A stretch of DNA of 25,019 bases. Origin: Gnetum montanum. Taxonomy: Eukaryota > Streptophyta > Gnetopsida > Gnetales > Gnetaceae. Below the pieces are notes generated by a model. It saw nothing but the letters and a program-made list of their open reading frames with translations, was not told the DNA's origin and ran no database searches. This document shows, one piece after another, positions 1 to 9,828 of the stretch (the stretch's first letter is position 1; each line of letters begins with the position of its first letter). The translations under genes and the position numbers were made by a program. Location of the stretch: contig MNCI01014222.1 of the NCBI GenBank assembly GCA_015680685.1, positions 166,835 to 191,853 of the forward strand. The letters run 5' to 3'.

Positions 1-493
1 TATTTTATGCACTTTACATTTATGTTATTAGCACAATGATTCATTTTTATCAATTAAGAAAATCATTAAATTACACAAGCATGACCACTTCGAGCATGTG
101 TGAAATGCTTGGTAACCCAGTAACGATTAACGTTTGGTAATCCCAGCAGTGTTGCACTAGTTCAAGATGTGTATGGCAAGTGGGACAGATGCTTGTGTTA
201 GGATTAGTTAGAACGTAGTTAATGAGTAGTTAAGTTAAATTAGTTACCTAGTGATCTCTCTCTTTCCCTATTAGCATAGGACATAAAAACATAAAAGCTA
301 TAAAAATCATATGCCTCAAGCTTACTTAACCATACAATCGTGACATACAAGTAAGTTTGGGAAGACAATGATCAATCAAGCCATCCTTGTTCCACAAGGG
401 CACATAAGCACTTAGTCCTTAGAATTCGACCAAATTGTGCATGAAACACTGGTATTCATATGGTTGAGCATAGGGGTACCTTGCCGCTCATCA
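1..493 (+). repeat. 5' LTR of element A (partial, right part)
   Basis: This stretch aligns with 16380-16874, the right half of A's 3' LTR, from the first base to the terminal CTCATCA at 487-493. By eye I count about 56 differences in 493 positions (about 11%), mostly transitions. It covers the R/U5 part; U3, TATA box and tandem repeats are off the left edge. Confidence 0.9.
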
Positions 494-494
494 T

Positions 495-512
495 TGGCAC
501 CATTGCTAGGGA
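495..512 (+). promoter_or_regulatory. Primer-binding site of A (tRNA-Asp type)
   Basis: TGGCACCATTGCTAGGGA starts one base after the LTR end. The complement of a plant tRNA-Asp 3' end would read TGGCGCCGTTGCCGGGGA, so there are four G-to-A or C-to-T changes, as expected from decay of methylated cytosines. It is the start site of minus-strand DNA synthesis in this class of element. Confidence 0.85.
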
Positions 513-629
513 CTTAGTTGCTTGTGTGCTAATTAGAACATAGGAAATCATTCACATCATTGGAATGAACCCTTAGGGTTGATTGAGAAAATAATAAACA
601 AGAATACATTACACACTAAACAGACAAGT

Positions 630-3143
630 ATGTCTCCTTCTTCATACGAAAGCACCTTACCACTTAGGTCTGAAACAAAAAATAATCGACGGTGTAATAC
701 ACATGATGTTGATCTGCTAGTCCCTCAACAAGTTCAAGTAGTATATATTTATCCCAATGAATATATACTAGACTTCACCTTTATCCTCCATCAAGATGAA
801 CAACCATGTTGATGAGACTTAGAAGGTAACATAATGTTACCTCCCGATTGTTTAGTCCCAAGCATGGTTCTTCATGCCCTCACACGAATTGGCATGCCAC
901 ACTTATATATAGAATATGTTGTGTAAGACCATGATTCGAGAGAATACCATCCCATAGAGGTACAACATCAAAGGGACTTGCAACAGGAGAGACATCATAA
1001 GTTTTTGAATGATAAGTGATCATAAGATGTCCCACATATCTTAAGTGAAAATGAGGGTGGTGAACCTACCTTGGGTAGTCGACCACACAACAATGTTCCT
1101 TCCCTTGACTTTGGCCAAGGGGTTGTGTATTAGAACCTTCATTCCACTATTCATAACCCAAATTCTGATACCCATGAGCACAAAGGGTCTGAAAAAGGGA
1201 CATGGATACATGATAAAGATGGACATTTTAATAGTAATCAAGATCGAGGCCAAGACCACCGAAGAGAAGGTGGCAGACACCATCATGATGATGGTTCTCC
1301 TTCTTCTTCACCTTCATCATCTACTTCATCCTCTCCTTCAATGTCTAGACGTAGTCATAAAGAAAAAGACCATGGGGATAAAGGTAGGCAAAGTGGAAGT
1401 CATAGAAGAAATAGCCAGGAAAGGGAATGAGGGCACTCTAGAGAGTCACGACATAAAAGAAGGGAGAGTAGGGAACAACGTAGGCATCATAGATGCCATG
1501 GATGAGATGATCACAATGAACCCCTACTCACTACTTGAGGTATGTTGGACACAACTAAGGTTGTTAGAATTCCAACAAGGCACCAGAAAGATTTTAGGAT
1601 CAATAGATTAGATATGAACAATATCCCATGATTTTAAGGGGGATACAACGCTGATCCTTAGAATCACTTACAAGTATTCCATGATGTGTGTTCCTTACAA
1701 AATATAGAGAACGAATGGAAAAAACTTAAGTTGTTTACATGGACACTAGTTAAAGAAGCGAAAAGCTAGTACCGATCTTTAGAACCAGAATCTATTTGTA
1801 GATGAAGTACTATGTTAGAATTATTCATCGATAAGTACCAAACATACTCCCGAGTGTTCAACCTATGAAAGAAAATCTAAGGTTGGAAACAAGAAGGACA
1901 TGAACCCTTGGATGCTGCCATGGGTCGATACTATACACTGTTACATTGTTGTCCTGGCCATGATTATTTGTAAAGGGATCAACTACGCCATATCGTAGAT
2001 GGGCTTAGGCATGAAACGAGAAGAACCCTAGGGACTTATGCCCAAGGAAGGTTATCCAAGCTTAGGTCCCATAAAATCCAAAGATTGTTGGAGCAAGTTG
2101 CTAAAGAAAAAGGTGAACTACAAAAGAGAGAAAGTGTAAAAGAGTATAACCAAGATCCTTCCCTCTGGAAGAGGGGAGTAATATTTTGTGAGGATGAAGA
2201 AGAGTCACCACTTGAAGAGATGGTAAATAGGAAAAAATTTCCTATCCAAAAGATGACATCATAAGTTTTGGCAAAGGTAGACTAAATGTGGGATTTCTTA
2301 GATAATAGATTTCAAACTGTTCTTAAAATAGTAGAGGAGTCTAGAAAGCAAGGTAGTGATCGCAAAAAAAGAAAAAAGAAAGAAGCTAAACATGCACATA
2401 GCAAGGTTAAGGGCAAAGTTTCCATAATTGAAGAGGTTGTGGATTCAGAAACAGACAATGATAGTGGATGTGAGATATGTCAATCTGACCATCCTAAGGG
2501 ATGTTGCCCTATAATCTCACATCTGTAGGAGTCTAGGATGTATGCACTCAACCCACAATTGAACAAATGGAAAACACCCTGAAGGTTACCTTACCCCCAA
2601 GGTAACCCAAGACAGTTCCACCAACCCTTAACGTATTATCCAAGTGGAACTCCACCACAACAGATTGAGTAATATGAATAGTGGTAGCATCCACAATCAT
2701 GGGGAATTCCACCACCAAGGAAACAATATCCTTATCGATAACTTGACCCATATGGATATTACATGTAGTAGCCAATCTCCCCACGTGACTCTACTGGTCA
2801 CATCACTCCTCAACCTCACTACCAAGCATGTGAGTATTATGGGACTTCCTCTTCTAGGGGTAATATTCCACAAGCATATCATCCTTCTTATTTGGCCACA
2901 TCTCTTCCACCAATAGCTCCACTACCACTTGCTCTAGCTATGCAAGGTGAAATCCCTACCCAGCTGCAGCAACGTAATGTCACAAGGGTCGTTAACTCTC
3001 AACCTACTATTGGTTCCAATAACCACATGAAGAAAAGACCTTTGTTTAGAACCAATAGATCGACCAAGACCTTGCAATCACAAGCTGCTGATTCCTTAGA
3101 CGCCTCAGTATCAATCAAAACTTTGGAGCCCCCTTCAACCTAA
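630..3143 (+). pseudogene. gag: Decayed gag of element A
   Basis: One frame (codon positions divisible by 3) carries recognisable Gag despite more than ten stop codons. The start at 630 (MSPSSYES) parallels the start of gag in B; an upstream in-frame ATG lies at 579. An H/R/S/D-rich region occupies about 1212-1500 (SPSSSPSSSTSSSPSMSRR). The retrotransposon gag core lies at about 1690-2110, with motifs such as WKQEGHEPLDAA and YAQGRLSKL that match B. A basic linker follows, then a zinc-knuckle-like CEICQSDHPKGCC at 2469-2507 (CX2CX3HX4C), then a P/Q/Y-rich tail to about 3143. Gag packages the element RNA into virus-like particles. This copy is clearly dead. The open stretch at 1045-1611 is in another frame and is not the gene. 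Confidence 0.85.
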
Positions 3144-3488
3144 TCACCACACTCAATGCATACGGTCCTGCTAACACATGCTATCATCGATTGGATGAAA
3201 TCTGGCCACCTTCTCAAGAAATTCTCTAATCCTAGGATTCCTCTGATATACTTAAAAATCACTAGAAATGCATCATGTAAGGCTCTCTTGGATTCAGGTT
3301 CTGATGTCAACTTGATCTCTCAAGAAATGAACAAGGCCTAGAACCTGCCTCCATTGAAAAAGAGCAACATGTGTATAGAGTTGGCCGACTAGTCCATCAC
3401 TGTCCCATTGGGACTGGTGGAAGACATTGTTACCACTATTTGTCGATGGTCGTACCCAGCTGACTTCCTAGTGATTCAGGTAAACAAT
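3144..3488 (+). pseudogene. pol: Protease of element A, N-terminal part
   Basis: In frame with gag. The aspartic protease active site ALLDSGSDVNLIS sits at about 3282-3320, with the catalytic Asp codon at 3291-3293. A stop follows at 3339, another interrupts the next segment, and the sequence ends in DFLVIQVN just before element B. The remainder of the domain resumes after 10566. The enzyme would cut the Gag-Pol polyprotein. Gag and protease share a frame with no frameshift signal between them, consistent with a single polyprotein. Confidence 0.85.
3484..3488 (+). repeat. Target-site duplication of B, left copy
   Basis: ACAAT immediately precedes B's terminal TGATGAG. The right copy is ACAAC at 10566-10570. 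One C-to-T change separates them, and ACAAC is what A's reading frame needs. Confidence 0.8.
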
Positions 3489-4194
3489 TGATGAGTGGCG
3501 ATATACCCCTACACTCAACCATATAAATACGAGCGTTCTCACGCGTGATCCAGTTGAACTCCGCAGATGGACTAGTTGTGGCACCTAGACAGTTATCCTT
3601 AGGTTGCAGTTCGTTGTCTTCCCACTTGGACTAGTATTATATTTTTCACATATGGTTTAGTCCAGAGTGAGGTGTATGATGGGTTTCCTAATCTAATGCT
3701 ACTCCTAAAGGTAGTGGAAAGTAATATTAACTAAGCTAAGCTAGGGGGAAAAGAGTAAGAGAATCTAATCTAGCCTAAGTACGATGAGTAGCCGATTCCA
3801 TGATTATCCGTACACATCTTGGACTTCGTGCATGACTACCATTGGGATTACCAAGCATAGATCCTAGGTACACCACTGGGATACCAAGTAGTCACACTTA
3901 AATGCTCGTAATCAAGTTGTACTCATTCCGTGTTGCTAGGAGATAAGGGTGAGAGAGAAAGAAATAAATAACAATTAAATAAACAAAGTGAATGCTGCAA
4001 TGATGAAGTAATCTTGATATTTATTGCCAGTCATGTGTGCATCCAAGTACATCACACTTGAATAAAGAATGTTGTACAATTACATTCACCACACTGCAGG
4101 CAGACATGGGAAAATAATCTATCTCTGGAGGGATCAAACTACCAGAGCTTTGCTACTTCTAACTCCTAATGATGAACAAGGGAGAGCCACTTCT

Positions 4195-4202
4195 TATTTA
4201 TA
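4195..4202 (-). promoter_or_regulatory. TATA box in B 3' LTR
   Basis: TATAAATA on the minus strand, just downstream of the GATATC repeats. The same box lies at 10524-10531 in the 5' LTR and 20890-20897 in D. Confidence 0.75.
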
Positions 4203-4220
4203 GACATTGTGGTGAACTGT

Positions 4221-4298
4221 GATATCGCATACACGATATTGCAGGGAAGACGCGATATCGTGGGGGATGCAATATCGTGACGGACGCGATATCGCATC
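4221..4298. repeat. GATATC palindrome cluster in B U3
   Basis: Five spaced copies of a self-complementary motif around GATATC (starts near 4221, 4234, 4251, 4267 and 4285), best copy CGCGATATCGCA. The 5' LTR keeps one (10546-10557) and D's LTR three (about 20910-20960). They sit directly upstream of the TATA box, so they are likely promoter elements; no binding protein can be named. Confidence 0.75.
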
Positions 4299-4304
4299 CC
4301 ATCA

Positions 4305-4312
4305 TACCCCCA
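4305..4312 (-). promoter_or_regulatory. Polypurine tract of B
   Basis: TGGGGGTA on the minus strand directly abuts the 3' LTR, preceded by CATTCAGTCA. It would prime plus-strand DNA synthesis. D has the same arrangement at 20982-20989. Confidence 0.85.
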
Positions 4313-4479
4313 TGACTGAATGAAAACTCATCCTCAAGTTACAATGATTACATAGTGGATAGGTATGGGATTATTAGATGGAAAAATAATGGGATGATGT
4401 CGTAGAGTGGCAAGAAAACACAACACACAAAATATGTTACAACTACAAAAATTTGGAACTCATGTAATTCCTGGTGGTG

Positions 4480-5765
4480 GTGGCTCCTCCATTGGTATCT
4501 TTCCCTTTCTCTTGTGCTCCAGGTCTTGGGATTTGATGGCATTGAAGTATGGCCTAGATTTTCTCCTCTTATAAGGCCTTGAGTGCCTTGGTGCATGTGT
4601 AAGTTTGCGCTTGTGCCATAGAGGCATCCTAGTGAGCCTTCTCTTTTTCTTCTACCACCCTTTTATTCTCTGTCAACAATTTATTAAGTTGTCCAGTTCT
4701 GAAAGTGTCCAGCTAGTTCTAAGCAACCTTTGGCCTTGTATTCGGAAGGTTTAACACTTCCAAAATGGCTTAAATAGAGAAATCAATAGTCACACCACAA
4801 TTGTTAACTGTGGTACCTTCTTCTTTATCTAGTCTCAACTCTTCACTAGTGCTCTTTCTTGGAGCTGGCGCCTTTAACAATTGAACATAAGAAGCATTAT
4901 GGGCTTTTTGGAGGATGTCATTAGTGTACCCCCAAATACTAGCCCGTTGGCACAGTTTTCTGATAAGACAAGGGAAGGGCAGCACCATCTTCCCTAACTT
5001 CTGTTCTTCAAATCGCCTTAGGATCTCCATAAAATATAGATGGGGTAGGTTAGCACTAATCTTTCCCATCAACACTACACATCCTCAAGCTGCATATCTC
5101 AATATTCTTTTTAAGCATTTTGTGGGAAAGAGGTAATAGGTTTCAATTTTGAAATAAACTCTCTCTTCCGTCATCAATTCACCAAATGCTTTGTCTCTGC
5201 CATAAGCCTTTTCTAACCAATCCCTTCACACATCGGGGTCTAAACGGGTGGATAATCGAGAAGCATGGGGCCTTGAATTTGGAAGGTTTAACACTTCCAA
5301 AATAGCTTGTGCAGAGAAATCAACTATCACACCACAAATGTTAACCGTGGTCCCTTGCTCCCTATTGTGCCAAAATTGGTATGTTTCACCTAAGTACCAG
5401 GCACTACTTTCAGAGAGTACAGGCCATAAGGGAGATCCTTTGAGGTGATCCCTAACAGCCTCAAGAGCAAACTCTACAAAAGATTTGAAGTTTAACTCCA
5501 CAATCACCACAGCGAATGTGGACTTCTCATGGATAGCCTGAACACATTCCGAGGGCAACGTGAGTTGTTGTCCCGGTTTAGGCACAGCAGCAGCTCCTTC
5601 TTCTATCTACCCGGACCATCTGGTAGGAGGTTCTTCTTGATGGATGTTGAATGATTGCACCTCCTATTTTGTATGTTGTCCAGAAGGGCCTTATCTTCCA
5701 CCTCTCTAAGATCATTTCGTTCCACCTTGTACAAGACCCTCCTACTATGCATGTTTCGGGGCCAT
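4480..5765 (-). pseudogene. ORF2 of B: PF20167-like plant transposon protein, shortened
   Basis: An ATG at 5765-5763 follows a splice-acceptor-like GATTGCAG and opens a frame homologous to D's ORF2 at 23931. Recognisable blocks are AWYLGETYQFWHNREQGTTV, DFSAQAILEVLNLPN and KMVLPFPCLIRKLCQRA, in the order seen in the domain called 'putative plant transposon protein' (PF20167, from memory). Several in-frame stops are present. Compared with D, B lacks about 840 bp encoding most of the coiled coil, and the region after the domain is rearranged by an 86-bp copied segment (4732-4817). The biochemical role of this domain is unknown. The domain match is tentative. Confidence 0.6.
4732..4817. repeat. 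Copied 86-bp ORF2 segment
   Basis: Aligns gap-free with 5269-5354 (about 13 mismatches in 86, same orientation). At several mismatched positions it agrees with D (23424-23520) rather than with the neighbouring B copy. It sits where ORF2's later part should continue. Confidence 0.75.
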
Positions 5766-6235
5766 TCTGCAATCACACGGATCAAGCGTTAGTAAGGTTG
5801 TTTTTAAAGTCAAGTTATACCTTACTAATTGCCTTAATTAAATATCTTATTTTATAACATGTGATCGTGCCCAAAAATTGTAATAATGGGTCTTGTGACT
5901 TAGGTAGTTTCCATTTTAATCTCCTGGTGTACTTAAGGTCATATGATTTTTGGCACAATTATTCTAAGTGTTAGTGTTAATTACCCTAATTTATGTCCTT
6001 TGGACGATGATAAATTTCAAAAAATTTAGGCACTTTTCAGTGAGTGTCTCTCCCCCACAACTAAACTGAACACTCTAGGTTCTAGCAGGTTCAAACAGAA
6101 TTAAAATCGAAGCACCAGTGAGCGAGATATGAGTGAAAAAGAAAGGGTCAGGCAATCGCAAGTCATAGAGAAAAATTTCAACAACTCCCCTCTCATGAAT
6201 GGAAAAATGATGCTAAGTGTTGCAGCGGGGGTACC
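5766..6235 (-). other. 5' leader of B ORF2, possible remnant intron
   Basis: No coding potential is seen. It lies between the internal TATA (6236-6243) and the ORF2 ATG (5765) and aligns throughout with D 23932-24414. The end just before the ATG reads TGTGATTGCAG, a good acceptor. In D a donor-like AAGGTAAGTAG stands 71 bp upstream of that acceptor; in B the donor position has decayed to AAGGCAATTAG. A purine-tract motif lies at 6051-6057. Confidence 0.5.
6051..6057 (-). promoter_or_regulatory. Internal polypurine-tract-like motif in B (ORF2 leader)
   Basis: TGGGGGA preceded by TTTAGTTG on the minus strand, closely resembling the true polypurine tract context. The same motif is at 24225-24231 in D. 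Confidence 0.5.
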
Positions 6236-6310
6236 TATTTATAGATAAATAGGACATGATATCACGTACGATACATCGCGTACGCGATATCACGTGGGAC
6301 GTGATATCTC
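6236..6310 (-). promoter_or_regulatory. Internal LTR-like promoter of B ORF2
   Basis: On the minus strand four GATATC-type motifs (about 6303-6250, best copy ACGCGATATCACG) are followed by TATAAATA at 6243-6236. This is the same arrangement as in B's own LTR promoter. D carries the equivalent at about 24415-24480. It stands 470 bp upstream of the ORF2 ATG. Promoter activity is inferred from architecture only. Confidence 0.6.
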
Positions 6311-7722
6311 GTCCCTAGTGATGTGAGACACCAAGGAAATACCAAATTTTTAATGATTTTTCTTGAAATTAATGTTGGAAATTAAGGACATTGGCAAGTA
6401 TTAAGATGTTCTAGGGTAATATCATTGATTCGAGATGCACTCTTAATGATAATGATGTGAACTCTAGCAATAAAAATTTGGCGATTACAAAAAAAAGAGA
6501 ATGTAATGGTACATTGGAACGTTAAAGTGAGAGGGATAATAATAGGGAAAGATAATTATGAGAAATTAAGCTAAGGGTAAGAAATTGTGTGTTTGAGCTA
6601 AAGAATCAGTGAAGATTACGAAAAATTACACAAGTGGATCCTCCCCAAAGCAGGTTCCAACCTAGAATGCCCTTGTGTAACCATACTTAAAGTGTCCATG
6701 GGCACTAGAAGGGTTAAATGTAATCCGCACTAACTCCACAGAACACACACATGTAAATATCACCGGAATGAGATGAAAATTCTATGCTACACGGGACACG
6801 AGCTACAATTACATGAACCATGAGATGAGATGAAGTATAGAAAGGGATCGTAGAGTTCGGGACATGAGGTGATTGACCCAGGGCATAATGAATCCTGCGT
6901 GTAAAGCATGATTAAGGTGTCATTAACCCATCATTCCAAGATCAGGACCAAGTCCATCCTTCTAATTAGTGACATCGCATTGTTTCATCCCATGATGAAC
7001 AACTATGAGAGTACCATAACAACCAGGTGTACGATCCTTGGCATTTAGTACAAGGGAGGAGTGATTTTTGTTTTATGACACTTTGTTTTTCTTTTCTTTT
7101 CTTCTATCTTCTCTTTTTTTTCACTTTACTGAATCTAGAAAAGTCACCAACCTTCAAGCATGGGTGCATGTCTTTCCAGTGGGACCCCCTAGAACAACAT
7201 TTGATTTTTGAGTGCCCTTTTGATTACTCTTACTCCCATTTTTCGTTAGATCTACAAAGATCTTAGTACAGCCACGTTGCATGACAACTTCCATAGATGT
7301 CACCAAAGAGAATCCGCAAGTCCCCTTGATGTCACATCCTATTCATTCCCTCTTGGTTCATCCTTCTTCATTCTGGCTACAATGAACACAAAATTAATTT
7401 TAAGTTTTAGAAATTTCAAGAATATCAATGTACACTTGAACAAACCCTCTTATTTATAGAATGGATGAGTGGGTGTAGTGGGCTCACTGTTCCAAATAAT
7501 TGATCACTCATGACTTAATAACATAGAACACACCTTAACCAACATCCACATGAGTGTTTTATTCATAGACGAGATTACTTACAGAAACGTAAAAAGACAA
7601 AAACACAAAAAAATAAAAAGATAAAAAGATAAAAAAAAAGTTGAAAAATGAAAAACTGGAAAACAAAAATTTAAAAAATTAAAGAAAATGAAAAATATTT
7701 ATTAATCCTGCTTGCTATTAAA
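6311..7722 (-). other. 3' spacer of B, homologous to A spacer
   Basis: No gene is recognised. From about 7722 to 6620 short blocks align in order with A's post-integrase spacer: CACTCATCCAT (A near 14197), GTGACATCAAGGGGA (A near 14328), ATGCGATGTCACT (A near 14720) and CTGCTTTGGGGAGGATCC (A near 15032). About 7590-7720 is A/T-rich like A 13975-14040. From about 6590 to 6311 the sequence is instead shared with D 24490-24741. A TATA-like TATTTATA lies at 7451-7458; its A counterpart lacks it. Confidence 0.6.
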
Positions 7723-7740
7723 ATGGGGGATATCCCCCAT
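7723..7740. repeat. 18-bp perfect palindrome
   Basis: ATGGGGGATATCCCCCAT is fully self-complementary. It combines a TGGGGGA purine tract on both strands with a GATATC centre. It stands at the likely join between B's gag tail and its A-like 3' spacer, where pol is missing. Confidence 0.8.
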
Positions 7741-8506
7741 AACTAATTAGTTGAGGATGGCAAGGATTAATAATTGAAAGATAAGGATCCTTGCATGTTG
7801 GAAGGATTGGGGTTGGTCTATACTTATCCCCTCGAGGTTCACACACTTGATTATAATAAGCATAGTGGGGCACTTTATATGATGTAGTTCCCAGATAATG
7901 AGTTGACCCACTATGATATTTGTGACCGTTAGATGGTATGCAAGGATTAGGTTGATGCCTCCCATAGTTTTGTTCATTGGGCTATATGGTTGTTGGAGTC
8001 TTTGATGGTGGCCTTAATAAAGTTACATGAAGCATCAGGTTTGAAGGTAAGGGTGCACCACAGTGTGGGACTTGTGCTAGGTTGGAAGATGCAGTGGCCT
8101 TAAAATTGTGCTGTCCCTTTTTACGGCCATTTTTAAAGAAGGAGCACTTTTGATGTTGCTGAGGTTTCTCACTGGAAGTAGTAGCACAAGTGTTGTTCGT
8201 GGGCTATGGCTATGGCACAAACACCTTAGGAACAGTTGGTGGCACTGTGGAAGGAGGGAAAGGATGAGAATCTTGAAAGTTAGGAGGAATGTAAGGTGCA
8301 CAAGGTGGTGGTTTTGTTGGAGGTATGGTTTGATAGTATTGTGGAGAATGGTACTGTGGTGAGATAAAGTATGTTGGCCCAGTTGGAGAAACATGATGTT
8401 GAACAAGATAAGCATTTAGGTTCAGATGGTATGAAGGGTGTCTCCAGTCTAAGGATGTTCTCCCCCATGACTGGGATTGTTTCCACTGTGACCTAACACA
8501 GTATCT
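7741..8506 (-). pseudogene. Proline-rich gag tail of B
   Basis: Follows the gag stop at 8507. One frame reads P/Q/Y/T-rich sequence (for example SPQYYQTIPPTKPPPCTL) comparable to A's gag tail at 2560-3143, but it is broken by stops and shifts. A TGGGGGA motif in polypurine-tract context lies at 8461-8467 on the minus strand. No protease signature was found. Confidence 0.5.
8461..8467 (-). promoter_or_regulatory. Polypurine-tract-like motif after B gag
   Basis: Minus strand CCCAGTCATGGGGGAGA matches the CATTCAGTCATGGGGG context of B's true polypurine tract. Confidence 0.45.
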
Positions 8507-9694
8507 CTATACGGACTCTGGATGTAACGTTTTTCCCAAATGCTCATGTAGATGTAACAATATTGGGCATTGGCCTTTGGGATGCTCGTACAAGAATATG
8601 TTGCATTCATATGTAGGATTGGTAGTTGAGCACTTATTTTCCTTATCCCTTCTTTTCGAATGTCTACTTTTTTGTCCTGCTTCTTGGGTTGTCAGAAGTT
8701 TATCCCCAATGTTGTTGATATACTCTCCACACTTTTGATACATCCATTCCAACATCTTATTGATCTTTGCCTCAGCTTCTTCTAGTTTTTGTTGTATTGG
8801 CAAAGATGATGTTTCCACCTTGAGATTAGTTGATTTCTCCTTTTTATGATCATGGACCTTTGTTGAGTTAAGATTTTGGTCTCGTTGATGTTTTTCAATG
8901 CTCTCCCATCTAGCTAATTCTCCTACGTCTTTTGCTACCTACTTAATAAGCTCTTTGATTTGATGGATTTGTAGTTTATATAATTGACCTTGGGCATACA
9001 TTCCTAAGGTCTCTCTTGTTTCATTACGTAGCCCATCAATGATATGGTACATTAGCCTTTCCTCAGAAAACCCATGGCCTGGACAGTTGTTTAATAGTGC
9101 ATAATATCTTTCTAAGGCCATGTCCAAGGGTTCATGTTGTGCTTGTTTCCATCCTTGGATTTGTTTCCTCGAGGCTGACACTCTTGCGTAAGTTTGATAT
9201 TTTTCATTAAAGACTTCTACCATTGTTGACCAGCGTCGTATTGAATTTGGTTTTAACGATCTATACCATACTTTTGCTTGGTCAACGAGTATCATCAAAA
9301 AGAGCTTAAGTTTTTGCCACCTGTTATCAATGTTATTCCATGTACAAGCATCGTAGAAGGCTTGTAAATGTTGATACGGATCTAAGTCATAGCCTCCTAA
9401 AAATTTAGGAAATTTTTTTAAATCAAGCCTGGGTAGACGGCTCTCTTTACGATGCCTACGTGAGATTCAAACAGCCTCTTGTATTTGCGTTAGGCTTGTA
9501 GTGGCCAGTGGGGGTTCATCGTCATCAGGTAAGTTATGCTTTCATGTGTTGGGATGACGTTGTTTTTATTCATGTTTATAAGAAGCTCCCACTTCAGGTT
9601 GTATACTCCAATATTCATCGTCATATAGTTCTTTGGTTCTCCAATGAACTTCCTCACTAAGTGTGGAATTATTATTATCTTGTAGGAGAGACAT
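8507..9694 (-). pseudogene. gag: gag of element B, full length with stops
   Basis: ATG at 9694-9692 begins MSLLQDNNNSTL. The frame stays constant for 1,188 nt to the terminal TAG at 8507-8509, with four internal stops, each explainable by one C-to-T change of CAA, CGA or CAG. The core includes FPKFLGGYDLDPYQHLQAFY, AKVWYRSLKP and WKQAQHEPLDMAL, typical of the retrotransposon gag domain and collinear with A. A charged, helix-rich stretch and a basic segment follow. The terminal knuckle keeps the first Cys, His and last Cys (CNIFLYEHPKGQC), but Phe replaces the second Cys, so zinc binding would be impaired. No pol follows. Confidence 0.85.
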
Positions 9695-9809
9695 GGTTGT
9701 GTGTGAATTTATGTGACTTTTTATAATTACTTCCTTTTCCTAAGAGATATATCGTTAAGTCCTATACAGTGACCTTGTATGATATAACTAATCTAGGTAA
9801 CTAGCACTG

Positions 9810-9827
9810 TCCTCGGCAACGGTGCCA
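9810..9827 (-). promoter_or_regulatory. Primer-binding site of B (tRNA-Asp type)
   Basis: Minus strand TGGCACCGTTGCCGAGGA, one base from the LTR end, differs from the tRNA-Asp complement at two positions. It is better preserved than A's PBS. Confidence 0.88.
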
Positions 9828-9828
9828 A

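Larger units (their letters stand above)
3489..4304 (-). repeat. 3' LTR of element B
   Basis: An 816-bp LTR running from TGATGAG to CATCA as read on the plus strand. It aligns with 9829-10565; I count about 27 differences in the first 320 aligned positions (about 8%). It has a 14-bp block (near 3654) and about 75-80 bp of U3 repeats that the 5' LTR lacks. On the minus strand it reads U3 repeats, TATA (4195-4202), then AATAAA at 4020-4025, which is conserved in A and D. Confidence 0.92.

Noticed and set aside
1045-1611. 188-codon open frame as a gene
   Set aside because: The true Gag frame here is a different one, shared with 1920-3341 and showing an S/H/R-rich stretch; this frame shows no family resemblance.
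7027-7459. Two plus-strand frames with hydrophobic segments as possible small membrane proteins
   Set aside because: They lie antisense in B's spacer, have no match in A's homologous spacer, and their T-rich composition accounts for the hydrophobic residues.
8077-8486. Overlapping open frames on both strands near B's gag tail
   Set aside because: Low-complexity proline-rich region gives open frames in several registers; none matches a known domain.
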